Source of the DNA: JAGFIY01 sp964499285
GTDB taxonomy: Bacteria; Bacteroidota; Ignavibacteria; Ignavibacteriales; Melioribacteraceae
Length of the DNA stretch: 47,946 bases
Assembly: GCA_964499285.1 (NCBI GenBank)
Contig: CAZCLA010000026.1
Location: 1 to 47,946 of the forward strand
Direction: 5' to 3'
Positions 17,643 to 27,081 of the stretch are shown here, piece after piece. The notes below the pieces were generated by a model. It was not told the DNA's origin, searched no databases, and saw only the letters and a list, made by a program, of their open reading frames with translations. The stretch's first letter is position 1. Each line of letters opens with the position of its first letter. A program made the position numbers and the translations under genes.

Positions 17643-19793
17643 ATGAGAAAAATAAAAGTGTTATTCATCATCCTGTCTATTTCATTTCATATTACCGCAC
17701 AGGAAAAATTATTTACGCTCGAAGATGTAGTTTTCAATTCTTATTCAAAACTTGCTCCCGAAAGAATCAACCAACTTTCTTCAATTCCGAACACAGACAA
17801 ATATTCATTTGTCGATAAGATTGATGAGGAAGATTTTTTAATGATTGGTTCTGCATCTGAAGACGAAAACAAGAAATTATTTAGATTGAATGATTTGAAT
17901 ACAATGTTAGGAAAAATAGATGAAGAAGAACTTACCAGAATGCCACGTATTAATTGGATTGATGAGAATCATTTTAACTTTTGGTTGAACCAAAAACTGT
18001 TTAGGGTGAATACAGAAAATCTCTCGATTCAATTTCTTAATTCTATAAACGAAAGCGCTTCCAACATTATTACTGCAGCGGATAATAAAACCACTGCTTT
18101 CACGATTGATAATAATTTATTCTTGGCAGTAAACGAATCTGATCAAAGAAAACTTACTGATAATGAACAAGGAATTATATCAGGACAATCCGTTCATAGA
18201 AACGAGTTCGGAATTAATAAAGGCATATTCTTTTCTCCGGATAGCAAACTTCTTGCATATTATCATAAAGACGAGACTATGGTTACGCAATATCCTCTTG
18301 TTGAGATGGGAACGACACCCGCAGAATCAAAAAATATAAGATACCCAATGGCTGGACAAACAAGTGAAAATGTTAAGATTGCGGTTTATAATATCGAAAC
18401 GAAAAATACTATTTGGCTTAATACAGGTGAACCGGCTGATCAATATTTAACGGCTGTAACTTGGAGTCCGGATTCAAAATTCATTTTTGTTGCACATCTT
18501 AACAGAGATCAAGATCATTTGCAATTGATTAAATATGACGTGCAGACCGGGGAAAAAATTAAAACATTATTCGAAGAAAAAGATGATGAATTTGTGGAAC
18601 CGGAAAATCCGGTGATCTTTCTACCTGAAAACAACGAAAAATTTCTTTGGTTTTCGGAACGAGACGGTTGGAATCACCTCTACCTTTATGATGTAGAAGG
18701 AAATATGATAAAACAAATTACTAAAGGAGAATGGGTTGTTCTCAGTTTTATCGGATTTGATAAAACAGGGAAAAACATTTTTTTCACCTCCACTAAGGAT
18801 TCGCCCCTTGAAACTCACTTGTATAAAGTAAGTTTAGATACATCGGAAATTCAGCGACTAACAAAACTTGGCTACGATCATTCTATCAATAAATTTGAGG
18901 GCGGAGATCTTTTTATTGATTCATATCAAAACCTGCAAACTCCAAGAATTATTGATATACTTTCCGATAATGGCGAATCAAAGAAAAATTTATTGACCTC
19001 TGCGAATCCATTGACTGAATATAAACTTGGTCAGACAGAAGTATTTACAATCAAAGCTGATGACGGAACAAACCTTTATTGTCAAACAATTTACCCGCCG
19101 GATTTTGACGAATCGAAAAAATATCCGGTAATTTTCTATGTTTACGGTGGTCCTCACGTTCAGTTGATTAAAAATTCATTCCCCTCCGGGCGTTATGATT
19201 TTTGGTTTCACTACATGGCGCAGAATGGTTATCTAATTTTTACTCTTGATAACAGAGGTTCTGCTAACCGAGGATTAGAATTTGAGCAAGCTACATTTGG
19301 AAGATTGGGAACCATTGAAGTTCAAGATCAACTTGCAGGATTGAACTATCTGAAAACTAAAAGTTATGTTGATGCCGAAAGAGTTGGTGTTTTCGGCTGG
19401 AGTTATGGGGGTTTTATGACAACATCTTTGATGTTAAGAACCGCAGATGCTTTTAAAGTCGGCGTCGGCGGCGGGGCGGTTATTGATTGGAAATATTATG
19501 AAGTGATGTACACCGAAAGATATATGGACACTCCACAGAAAAACCCTGATGGTTACGAAGAAAGTTCACTTCTTAATTATGTTGAGAATCTAAACGGAAA
19601 ACTATTATTGGTTCACGGAACATCTGATCCTACGGTTGTTTGGCAGAACACATTGGAATTTGCAAAAAAGGCTGCAAACTTGAATAAACCTCTGGATTAT
19701 TTTCCCTATGTCGGACACGGTCATGGTGTGGGAGGGAAAGATGCACTGCATCTCTATTCCAAAATCTCACAATATTTCTTGAATAATTTATAA
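17643..19793 (+). CDS. Exported S9-family (dipeptidyl-peptidase IV-like) serine peptidase
   Basis: A 716-residue protein from the ATG at 17643, which has AAGG 8 bp upstream; an earlier GTG/ATG (17634/17637) sits too near the same AAGG. A signal peptide (KVLFIILSISFHITAQ) comes first. A beta-propeller of the DPP IV N-terminal type (DPPIV_N, about 90-440; SPDSKLLAYYHKDE) precedes the alpha/beta-hydrolase domain. The catalytic residues are Ser587 in GWSYGGF, Asp662 in TSDPTVV and a His at 692 or 694 in GHGHG. It should cleave N-terminal dipeptides from peptides in the periplasm or at the cell surface. It lies alone between two terminators. Confidence 0.93.
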   Translation: MRKIKVLFIILSISFHITAQEKLFTLEDVVFNSYSKLAPERINQLSSIPNTDKYSFVDKIDEEDFLMIGSASEDENKKLFRLNDLNTMLGKIDEEELTRMPRINWIDENHFNFWLNQKLFRVNTENLSIQFLNSINESASNIITAADNKTTAFTIDNNLFLAVNESDQRKLTDNEQGIISGQSVHRNEFGINKGIFFSPDSKLLAYYHKDETMVTQYPLVEMGTTPAESKNIRYPMAGQTSENVKIAVYNIETKNTIWLNTGEPADQYLTAVTWSPDSKFIFVAHLNRDQDHLQLIKYDVQTGEKIKTLFEEKDDEFVEPENPVIFLPENNEKFLWFSERDGWNHLYLYDVEGNMIKQITKGEWVVLSFIGFDKTGKNIFFTSTKDSPLETHLYKVSLDTSEIQRLTKLGYDHSINKFEGGDLFIDSYQNLQTPRIIDILSDNGESKKNLLTSANPLTEYKLGQTEVFTIKADDGTNLYCQTIYPPDFDESKKYPVIFYVYGGPHVQLIKNSFPSGRYDFWFHYMAQNGYLIFTLDNRGSANRGLEFEQATFGRLGTIEVQDQLAGLNYLKTKSYVDAERVGVFGWSYGGFMTTSLMLRTADAFKVGVGGGAVIDWKYYEVMYTERYMDTPQKNPDGYEESSLLNYVENLNGKLLLVHGTSDPTVVWQNTLEFAKKAANLNKPLDYFPYVGHGHGVGGKDALHLYSKISQYFLNNL

Positions 19794-19818
19794 CCTTAGA
19801 ATCTCTTGAATTAATTTC

Positions 19819-19852
19819 AGCCGTCGATAATATTTTCGGCGGCTATTTTTTT
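19819..19852 (+). terminator. Rho-independent terminator after the S9 peptidase
   Basis: AGCCGTCGA (19819-19827) pairs with TCGGCGGCT (19836-19844), with one G-U pair, and runs into A followed by seven T. Confidence 0.85.
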
Positions 19853-19938
19853 AGGTCAATTCTGAATCCATTTCCAAATATTTTTATCTCATTTTCAGTA
19901 CATTAAATTATTAAAGAAATTAACACAAAGGAGAAGTT

Positions 19939-20403
19939 TTGAATCTGAGCATTATAAATAGAATCGCTGTAATATTATTTTTTATCTCTTCTATCTCAAT
20001 TTCAGCAAAAGGGAGTGAACTCGAATGGCTCTCCTACAACGATGGGCTGGCAAAAGCAAAAGTCGAAAAGAAAATTCTGCTAATTGATTTTTATACAGAT
20101 TGGTGCGGCTGGTGCAAAAAAATGGATGCAAATACATACACAAGCAAAAAAGTAATAGATTATTTGAACAAACATTTTGTTGTCGTTAAGCTAAATCCGG
20201 AAAAGGAAAAAGGTTTAGTTTACGAAGGTAGAAATATTACAGGTGCGCAGTTCGCTCAAATGGCCGGAGTAAGCGGATATCCATCAACGGGATTTTTTCA
20301 TAATGGTGTTGATTTTATGGGGGTTATTCCGGGTTATTTGGATGAAGAACAGTTTATTGATTTGCTCACCAAGGTTGTTGAAGCCGTAAAATCAGAAAAT
20401 TAA
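19939..20403 (+). CDS. Exported thioredoxin-fold protein
   Basis: A 154-residue protein with a signal peptide (IAVILFFISSISISAKG). The redox motif CGWC has Cys56 and Cys59 (DFYTDWCGWCKKMD), and a cis-Pro candidate is in GVSGYPSTGFF. This is the thioredoxin_7/DUF255-like subgroup, which probably works in disulfide handling in the periplasm. The start is a TTG with AAGGAG 5 bp upstream, and no ATG competes. It has no clear partner; it follows the S9 peptidase after a terminator. Confidence 0.88.
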   Translation: MNLSIINRIAVILFFISSISISAKGSELEWLSYNDGLAKAKVEKKILLIDFYTDWCGWCKKMDANTYTSKKVIDYLNKHFVVVKLNPEKEKGLVYEGRNITGAQFAQMAGVSGYPSTGFFHNGVDFMGVIPGYLDEEQFIDLLTKVVEAVKSEN

Positions 20404-20719
20404 TTTTATTTATCATTTATTTCACTGATTTAGAGTTTGCGAATAAGTTGTAGTATTTCCTTCGACTCTAGTGAGCAGATATTTTTGCTTTACTCAGATT
20501 TAGAGTGCTGCCGCATTAAACCAACGTGAAAAGTGGACAAATAAACATTTATAGTTTATTAGTTCTACATCTCAGACGCATCGCTTCTTTTTTCATCATT
20601 TAATGTATTAATTATTTTGATTTCAACTCTTAAGATATAACATTTTTTTAATCCTCGATTTATTTGCTTTAGCCTGTAAACTGATTTCCCGACAGAGTTT
20701 TCTTCTCAATATTTTGCAC
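20404..20719. other. Gene-free region before the TetR efflux operon
   Basis: No plausible gene or RNA is seen. There are two near-copies of a short motif (GATTTAGAGTTTG near 20428 and GATTTAGAGTGC near 20498) and no terminator hairpin after the thioredoxin-fold gene. The promoter and operator of the next operon begin at 20720. Confidence 0.6.
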
Positions 20720-20750
20720 TTGTTTAGAATTATTACTTTTTCTATTTTTC
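20720..20750 (+). promoter_or_regulatory. Bacteroidota-type promoter of the TetR efflux operon
   Basis: TTG (20720-20722), exactly 20 bp, then TATTTTTC (20743-20750), a 7/8 match to TAnnTTTG. The -7 element overlaps the palindrome at 20746-20776, so a bound repressor would block it. The leader before the ATG at 20782 would be about 25 nt. Confidence 0.6.
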
Positions 20751-20776
20751 GAACGTTTAGTTCTAATGTTCGAAAA
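20746..20776. promoter_or_regulatory. 31-bp palindromic operator, probably for the adjacent TetR repressor
   Basis: Arms TTTTCGAAC (20746-20754) and GTTCGAAAA (20768-20776) are perfect 9-bp inverted repeats around a 13-bp spacer, which itself continues the symmetry (TT...AA). The site covers the promoter -7 element and ends 5 bp before the repressor's ATG. This is the standard layout for autorepression by a TetR-family dimer. Confidence 0.75.
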
Positions 20777-20781
20777 TAAAA

Positions 20782-21402
20782 ATGGCACAGAAAAAAATCT
20801 CAGATAACTACGATCAAAAGAAAGAACTAATAATTGAAGCTGCAGAAGAACAATTTGCTTACTTCGGTTACCATAAAACAACTCTTGATGATATTGCAAG
20901 AAAAGTAGGAATTAAAAAAAACAGCATCTATTATTATTTCGAAAGCAAAGAATCTCTACTAAACGAAATAATTCAACGTTATTACCAAACTAAAATAGTT
21001 GCCTTCGAAAGCGAAGCATCAAAAGAAAAGACTTCAAAAGAAAAACTTAAACTTTTCTTCACCATTCTTATTTCTCAAACTTACAATGAAAATAAAAAGT
21101 ATAATATTACACCGCATGCATTTATTGAAATCTCGAGAGTCATTGAAGAATCTTTTAAAGAATTCTATGAAAGTGCTGAACTTTATATCACCACGATAAT
21201 TGAAGAAGGAATTAGATCCAACGAATTAAAACGAATTGATGCCCATGATTTTGCGAGGACAATTTTACGCTACTTGCAAGCAATTGAGGTGTTCGAATAT
21301 TCAAAAATCGATAAAAAATATATAGACGAACAAACAGTTAACAAACTTAAGAATACTATCGATAGACTTATCGATCTGGTTTTCGACGGAATTAAAAAAT
21401 AA
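20782..21402 (+). CDS. TetR/AcrR-family transcriptional repressor
   Basis: A 206-residue regulator. The N-terminal helix-turn-helix is at about residues 10-60 (KKELIIEAAEEQFAYFGYH, TTLDDIARKVGIKKNSIYYY, FESKESLLNEII). The C-terminal part is the helical ligand-binding and dimer domain. It is the first gene of the efflux operon, 22 bp before the TolC-like gene, and probably represses the operon through the palindrome at 20746-20776 until an inducer, perhaps the pump's substrate, binds. Confidence 0.93.
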   Translation: MAQKKISDNYDQKKELIIEAAEEQFAYFGYHKTTLDDIARKVGIKKNSIYYYFESKESLLNEIIQRYYQTKIVAFESEASKEKTSKEKLKLFFTILISQTYNENKKYNITPHAFIEISRVIEESFKEFYESAELYITTIIEEGIRSNELKRIDAHDFARTILRYLQAIEVFEYSKIDKKYIDEQTVNKLKNTIDRLIDLVFDGIKK

Positions 21403-21424
21403 GTTAAAAAATACAGAGCTGCTG

Positions 21425-22843
21425 ATGAAAAAAAATAATTTAACTTGGCTGATCAATTCTACTTTAGTCTTTTTTATTTTAATTAGTTACGCAAACGGAC
21501 AGTCCTTCACTTTAGAACAAGCCATTGAGACTGCACTTGAAAATAACCGTGAAATTAAAATTGCTAAGATGGAAGTCCAAAAAGCTGAGGAGGCAGTAGA
21601 TGAAGCTTTTGGTTATGCATTGCCCTCACTCGATCTTTCGGCTGGATTTTCTCACTTTCTTTCTAAACCGAAAATGGCATTTCCCGATTTTGAATCACTT
21701 CTCACAAATGCTACATACAATATTTTGTTTAGTGAGAATGTTATCCCCCGGGATGAATCAAAATTGCTGCCGATGCAGACAAAACTTCAATCTTTTGCCC
21801 AAACGAACAATTACGAAGCAAGTGCGCAGGTAACTCAGATTTTATTTAACTCAGCTGTATTTAGGGGCATTGGTGCTTCGCAGATCTATTTGGATTTATC
21901 ACGCGAGCAGTTTAAAGCAAAAATTGCTGAAGTAATTTTAAATGTTAAACAAGCATTTTATGGAACTCTTCTATCAGAGCAGATGCTTGAAATCTCAAGA
22001 GCTTCGTTAAAAAATGCAGAGGAAAACTTAAATAACGTTTCTTCTTATCACCAGCAAGGACTGACTTCCGACTACGAAATGATGCAGGCTGAAGTGATGG
22101 TTGAAAATATACGACCGAAAGTTTATGAACTGGAGAATTTATACTCAGATGCTGTCAATAAACTAAAGATTGTTCTTGGTGTTGATCAAACCTCCGACGT
22201 TAGAGCGGTTGGCAACATTGAATATTCTAAGTATGATATTCCCAAAGTGGACGATGCAGTTTCAGAAGCTCTAAAGAAAAATTTTGATATCAGTTCATTG
22301 AAAGTAAAGCAGCAGATCGACGAAGAGTTTATTGCGCTTGATCGATCGGAATATTGGCCGCAGCTAGCTGCTTTCGGAAATTATACATATGCCGGTTCTG
22401 CCGATGATTGGAATTTTCAAAATTATTCATCAACAACTGTAGGACTTTCTTTTACGATGAATCTATTCAATGGAGGAAGGACAAAAAATAAAGTCGAACA
22501 GTCGTTGATTGGACTTCGTCAAACCGAGGAACAATTAGGAAATCTAAAAGATTTTATTGTTTCTGAAGTGAAAAACACAATGAATGAAATACAGCGCGTT
22601 AAAATTCAAGTGGATGCAGTCGAACGTAACGTTCGGTTGGCAGAAAAAGCATACGAAATCGCAAACACAAGATACACTGAAGGAAGCGGAACTCAACTCG
22701 AAATTAAAAATGCAAACATAGAACTCCAAACTGCAAGAACTAACAGGCTTCGGGTTGTTTACGAATATATTATTGCTATTGCCAAACTTGAAAAACTTAT
22801 CGGCACTTTAGATATAGATGAAATGAAATTTATAAATGATTAA
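21425..22843 (+). CDS. TolC-family outer-membrane channel of the RND system
   Basis: A 472-residue outer-membrane efflux protein. It has a signal peptide (STLVFFILISYANGQ) followed by FTLEQAIETALENNREIKIAKMEV, the typical first helix. The second half contains SSTTVGLSFTMNLFNGG and RLAEKAYEIANTRYTEGSG, the canonical C-terminal coil and turn. It is not closely similar to the TolC at 6775-8124. It lies 22 bp after the repressor gene and 15 bp before the adaptor gene. Confidence 0.93.
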   Translation: MKKNNLTWLINSTLVFFILISYANGQSFTLEQAIETALENNREIKIAKMEVQKAEEAVDEAFGYALPSLDLSAGFSHFLSKPKMAFPDFESLLTNATYNILFSENVIPRDESKLLPMQTKLQSFAQTNNYEASAQVTQILFNSAVFRGIGASQIYLDLSREQFKAKIAEVILNVKQAFYGTLLSEQMLEISRASLKNAEENLNNVSSYHQQGLTSDYEMMQAEVMVENIRPKVYELENLYSDAVNKLKIVLGVDQTSDVRAVGNIEYSKYDIPKVDDAVSEALKKNFDISSLKVKQQIDEEFIALDRSEYWPQLAAFGNYTYAGSADDWNFQNYSSTTVGLSFTMNLFNGGRTKNKVEQSLIGLRQTEEQLGNLKDFIVSEVKNTMNEIQRVKIQVDAVERNVRLAEKAYEIANTRYTEGSGTQLEIKNANIELQTARTNRLRVVYEYIIAIAKLEKLIGTLDIDEMKFIND

Positions 22844-22858
22844 GGAGTTATAAATTAA

Positions 22859-23899
22859 ATGAAATTAAACCTAAAACTACTAGTTTTACTTTCAATAGTT
22901 GTTTCTCTTTTAACTTTTTCAAGCTGTGGCGAGGAAGAATCGGAAGCAAGCGAAAGCATGGAAGATATTCAAAACAATAGCGGTGTTCCCGTAGCTGTGG
23001 AAGAAGTTAAAATAGAATACTTTAAAAAAGAACTTACTTTTTATTCAACACTTTCGGGAATAATGCAGACCACACGCGCTGCGGCTGTCGGTGGCAGAGT
23101 TGAGATAATTAATTTCAAGGTAGGCGATTTTGTTAAAGAAGATGATATTGTCGTTCAATTCCCCGAAGATAATCCGGCAGTGCAATACGAACAGGCAAAA
23201 GCCGCTTATGATAATTCTCTTAAAACCTATGAAAGAATGGAATCCTTACTGAACGCAGGAGAAACTTCACAAGCAAATTTCGATGGTGCAGAAACAAAAT
23301 ATCTTGTTGACAAAAGAAATTATGAGATGGCTCGACAAGCATTGTTTATTGATGCTCCTTATGACGGAATTATTACCGAGATAATGGTAAGCGAGGGTGA
23401 TGGAGTTGATTCAAAAGCAGCACTTTTTACCATCGCAAAAATGAACAAAATGAAAGCGAAAGTATGGGCGAACGAAGAGGAAATTCGTTCAATAAAAAAA
23501 GGTATGGATGCGGAAATTAATCATCTCGGAAATATTTATAAAGGAAAAGTAACACACGTTTCATTATCAGTTGATCCGCGTACAAGGTCTTTCTACGCAG
23601 AAGTCGAATTCGATAATTCATCAAACGAACTTCGTCCGGGAACGTCGGTCGAAATTGCAGTAAAGATTTATGAAAATACGAAAGCCGTTATTGTTCCAAA
23701 ACATTTAATAAAAAAGCAAAACGATAAGGAATATATTTTCGTTTCTCTTGATGAGACTGCAAAGATGACCGAGGTTAAAACAGGAAAAAGAAACGCAATA
23801 TGGATTGAAATTTTGGATGGATTAAATCAGGGTGATAAACTGATCGTAAAAGGATCGGAAATGTTAGTAAACGGACAAAAAGTAAACGAAGTTCAATAA
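22859..23899 (+). CDS. RND efflux periplasmic adaptor lipoprotein
   Basis: A 346-residue adaptor. The lipobox FSSC gives a lipid anchor at Cys23, so it is held in the inner membrane by lipid rather than by a helix. It has a lipoyl half-motif (AAAVGGRVEIINFKVGDFV), a short helical hairpin, and the second half (IDAPYDGIITEIMVSEGDGV). The beta-barrel and membrane-proximal domains end with LNQGDKLIVKGSEMLVNGQK. AAGGAG lies 11 bp upstream. It links the RND pump (9 bp downstream) with the TolC channel upstream. Confidence 0.93.
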   Translation: MKLNLKLLVLLSIVVSLLTFSSCGEEESEASESMEDIQNNSGVPVAVEEVKIEYFKKELTFYSTLSGIMQTTRAAAVGGRVEIINFKVGDFVKEDDIVVQFPEDNPAVQYEQAKAAYDNSLKTYERMESLLNAGETSQANFDGAETKYLVDKRNYEMARQALFIDAPYDGIITEIMVSEGDGVDSKAALFTIAKMNKMKAKVWANEEEIRSIKKGMDAEINHLGNIYKGKVTHVSLSVDPRTRSFYAEVEFDNSSNELRPGTSVEIAVKIYENTKAVIVPKHLIKKQNDKEYIFVSLDETAKMTEVKTGKRNAIWIEILDGLNQGDKLIVKGSEMLVNGQKVNEVQ

Positions 23900-23908
23900 G
23901 GGGAAAAA

Positions 23909-26900
23909 ATGATTCTTGCAAAAACATCAATAAACCGTCCCATTCTTACAACAATGGGAATTTTGGTTTTCCTGATCTTCGGTGCACTGGCTTTTATTGG
24001 ACTTAACCTAGATCAAATGCCGGATGTTGAAGTTCCGTATGTAACCGTACAAACTGTTTATCCGGGAGCGGGACCGAAGGAAATTGAAACTCTTGTAACA
24101 AAAAGAATTGAAGACGTTATAGCCACTGTCAGCCAGATAGAAAGTATTGAATCTTATTCGCTTGACGGTGTATCGATAATTATAATTGAGTTTAATCTTG
24201 CTAAAAATGTTGACGTAGCAAATCAAGAAGTTAAAGATAAAGTAGATCAAATTTTAAATGAGCTGCCGGACGATGCCGAAAAACCGATTATTCAAAAGGT
24301 TGATATCCGTGCATTTCCTATTATCGATGTTGTGTTAAGCGGTGATATGGACCCGCGTGAACTATTTAGAATTGCAGATAAAACTCTTAGAGATAGATTT
24401 TCTCAAATTCAAGGGGTAGCTAGGGTTGACATTACTGGAGGACAGGAGCGAGAAATTCGAGTTGTTCTTGACAACAAAGATATTTATCACAATTTTATTT
24501 CAATCCCCCAGTTGATGCAGATTTTATCAGCGCACAATATGAAAATGCCCGGTGGTTATTTTCAAATTGACGATCAAGAATATACGGTTCGATTGGATGG
24601 AGAATTTGAAAATCTAAATGAGCTTGAAGAACTGCAGGTTCCAACCGCTTTCGGTTACAAAAAGTTGAGACAATTTGCCGCAGTTTCTGATTCCGGAAAA
24701 GATATTCGTCAACGTACAATATTCTTTGATGCGGAAAAGCAATTTAGAAATGAAAATGTTGTTCGCCTGGGAATTGTGAAAAGTTCTGAAGGTAATGTTG
24801 TAGAAGTTGCAAATGCCGTGAAGGAAGCACTCCCCGAAATAAAAGCTTCACTCCCTTCAGGAACAAATCTTGAGATGGTAATCGATAGATCAGTGTTTAT
24901 CCAATCCACTGTTGAAGATACGATGAGCAACATAATCCTTGGTATTATCTTCACATCAATTGTGTTGTTCATATTTCTTACTGATATCCGCTCTACCATT
25001 ATAGTTGCACTTTCGATGCCGACATCTATAATCTCCACCTTTCTGCTACTTCAGGCCTTTGGTTTAACATTGAACATGATGACACTAATGGGCTTATCTG
25101 TTTCTGTCGGTGTGCTTGTCGCAAACTCGGTGGTTGTTCTAGAAAATATATTCAGGCACAAACGGTTAGGATTTGAGAACAAACGAGCTGCTTATATCGG
25201 TACTACAGAAGTGCTTGTTGCAGTTCTGGCTTCAACAATGACAAACATTGTCGTGTTTCTCCCAATCGCGAGTATGTCGTCAATGGTGGGTAGATTTCTA
25301 AGCGAACTTGCATTAGCCGCAAGTTTTGCAACAATTTTTTCTCTCTTATTTTCATTTACACTGACGCCGATGTTAGCATCGATAATACTTCCGCAAAAAT
25401 TGACAAGTGGAAAACTAAGCGACGCGCTCCATAAAGTTTTTCATTCATGGGATGAAACATATAGAAAATTTTTAACCAAGGTTTTGAGAAGTAAAAAGAG
25501 ATCGATATTGGTAATTGTTGCAGCGTTTGTATTGTTTATACTTTCTATCATAATATATGCACCGAACATTGGCTTCGAGTTTATGCCAAATTTCGACGAC
25601 GGAAAGATCAAAGTAGAAGTCGAACTTCCCGAAGGTTACAATCTGTATGAAACGGCGAATGTACTTACAGAAATTGAAAACCGAGTAAAATCTTATGATG
25701 AAGTTGTATATATTCTTACAAACTTGGGAAAGATAAGTGATCTTAACACCGGTTCAAATATGGCACGGATGGACGTGCAGCTTGTGGATGAAAGTGAACG
25801 AGAAGCCAGAATTGATGATGTAATCGCAAGTTTTGTTAAAGATCTATCGTCTATTCCAAATACAAGAATCGTAGTCGATTATGGTTCCGGAATGGGCATG
25901 GGGGGAGCTCCCATCCAGTTCTACTTGCTTGGGCAGGACCTCGATATTTTAGAACAATGGAAGGAAAGGATAGTAGAAGAATGCAAGGACATTCCGGGAT
26001 TGATAAACTTCGACAATTCCTCGCGAGCAGGCAAACCGGAAATTACACTTTTCCCCAAAAGGGATAAAATTGCCGAAGCCGGAGTTACAGTGCAGGAACT
26101 TGCTCTTACATTAAGAGCCGCGATTGCGGGTCTCGAATTCTCGAAGTATAGAGAGGAAGGCGACGAATATGATATAACTATTACAATGAATGACAGCGAC
26201 GTTAATACTCCGGAAAAAGTCGGTAACATTCCGATTGTAACTCAATCCGGAATGGTTTACAGAATTTCACAATTGGCGGATGTTGAATTTACAGTGGGCT
26301 ACACAAAAATTCTTCATAGAAATAAGTACACAACAATTCAATTTACAGGGTCTCCCGCTCCAAATGTTCCTCTCGGTAATGTGACTTCGGAAATTGAGAA
26401 ACGTTTGAACGAAATGGATTTTCCACCCGGATATTCATTCAGTTGGGGCGGCAACGTTAAGATGATGAATGCTATGATTGCTGATATGCTTTTTGCATTC
26501 GTGTTGGCGATAATACTTACTTATATGCTTCTCGCCGCAATTCTTGAAAGTTTTCTGCAGCCGTTCTTTATCCTGCTTACAATCCCGCTGGCTATGATAG
26601 GTGTTTTTGCTTCGTTATATCATACAAATATTTCATTTGCAATAACATCTTTGATGGCATTGATTATGCTTATTGGTATAGTTGTGAATAATGCAATTCT
26701 TATGCTCGACTACACAAACCAATTGGTTAGAGAAGAAGGCACCCCGGTACGTGAAGCATTAATAGAAGCATGTCCCACAAAATTAAAACCAATTTTAATG
26801 TCAACAATAGCAATCATTCTCGGTATGCTTCCAATGGCGCTCGGAATCGGTGATGCCGGTAAAGAGATGAGAATTCCGCTTGGTGTTGTTAGTATCGGCG

Positions 26901-27001
26901 GACTTTTGGTTTCGACATTTTTGACACTTTTCGTAATTCCGGCGTTCTACTATGTGACTTCAAGAAAGCACAAAGAAGGAGTGGTAAAAGAAAAAATCTA
27001 A
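23909..27001 (+). CDS. RND-family efflux permease lacking the usual proton-relay residues
   Basis: A 1030-residue inner-membrane pump of the AcrB/HAE plan, with twelve helices and two large periplasmic loops. The N-terminus (SINRPILTTMGILVFLIFGALAFIGL) and the tandem-repeat architecture are normal. In transmembrane helix 4 the usual Asp-Asp is replaced: VGVLVANSVVVLEN has Ala405 and Asn406. In helix 10 the usual Lys is Asn927 (GIVVNNAILML), and the RxRP motif of helix 11 reads KLKP at 958-961. The reading frame is intact and the gene sits in a regulated operon, so it is probably functional with different energy coupling. The substrate cannot be inferred. The other RND in this window keeps all these residues. 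Confidence 0.93.
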   Translation: MILAKTSINRPILTTMGILVFLIFGALAFIGLNLDQMPDVEVPYVTVQTVYPGAGPKEIETLVTKRIEDVIATVSQIESIESYSLDGVSIIIIEFNLAKNVDVANQEVKDKVDQILNELPDDAEKPIIQKVDIRAFPIIDVVLSGDMDPRELFRIADKTLRDRFSQIQGVARVDITGGQEREIRVVLDNKDIYHNFISIPQLMQILSAHNMKMPGGYFQIDDQEYTVRLDGEFENLNELEELQVPTAFGYKKLRQFAAVSDSGKDIRQRTIFFDAEKQFRNENVVRLGIVKSSEGNVVEVANAVKEALPEIKASLPSGTNLEMVIDRSVFIQSTVEDTMSNIILGIIFTSIVLFIFLTDIRSTIIVALSMPTSIISTFLLLQAFGLTLNMMTLMGLSVSVGVLVANSVVVLENIFRHKRLGFENKRAAYIGTTEVLVAVLASTMTNIVVFLPIASMSSMVGRFLSELALAASFATIFSLLFSFTLTPMLASIILPQKLTSGKLSDALHKVFHSWDETYRKFLTKVLRSKKRSILVIVAAFVLFILSIIIYAPNIGFEFMPNFDDGKIKVEVELPEGYNLYETANVLTEIENRVKSYDEVVYILTNLGKISDLNTGSNMARMDVQLVDESEREARIDDVIASFVKDLSSIPNTRIVVDYGSGMGMGGAPIQFYLLGQDLDILEQWKERIVEECKDIPGLINFDNSSRAGKPEITLFPKRDKIAEAGVTVQELALTLRAAIAGLEFSKYREEGDEYDITITMNDSDVNTPEKVGNIPIVTQSGMVYRISQLADVEFTVGYTKILHRNKYTTIQFTGSPAPNVPLGNVTSEIEKRLNEMDFPPGYSFSWGGNVKMMNAMIADMLFAFVLAIILTYMLLAAILESFLQPFFILLTIPLAMIGVFASLYHTNISFAITSLMALIMLIGIVVNNAILMLDYTNQLVREEGTPVREALIEACPTKLKPILMSTIAIILGMLPMALGIGDAGKEMRIPLGVVSIGGLLVSTFLTLFVIPAFYYVTSRKHKEGVVKEKI

Positions 27002-27081
27002 TTACAGCTAATTGGAATTTGAAAAAGAAGAATGAAGAATTTATATATGAAGAACAAATTTAAAACTGCGGGAGGATTACT

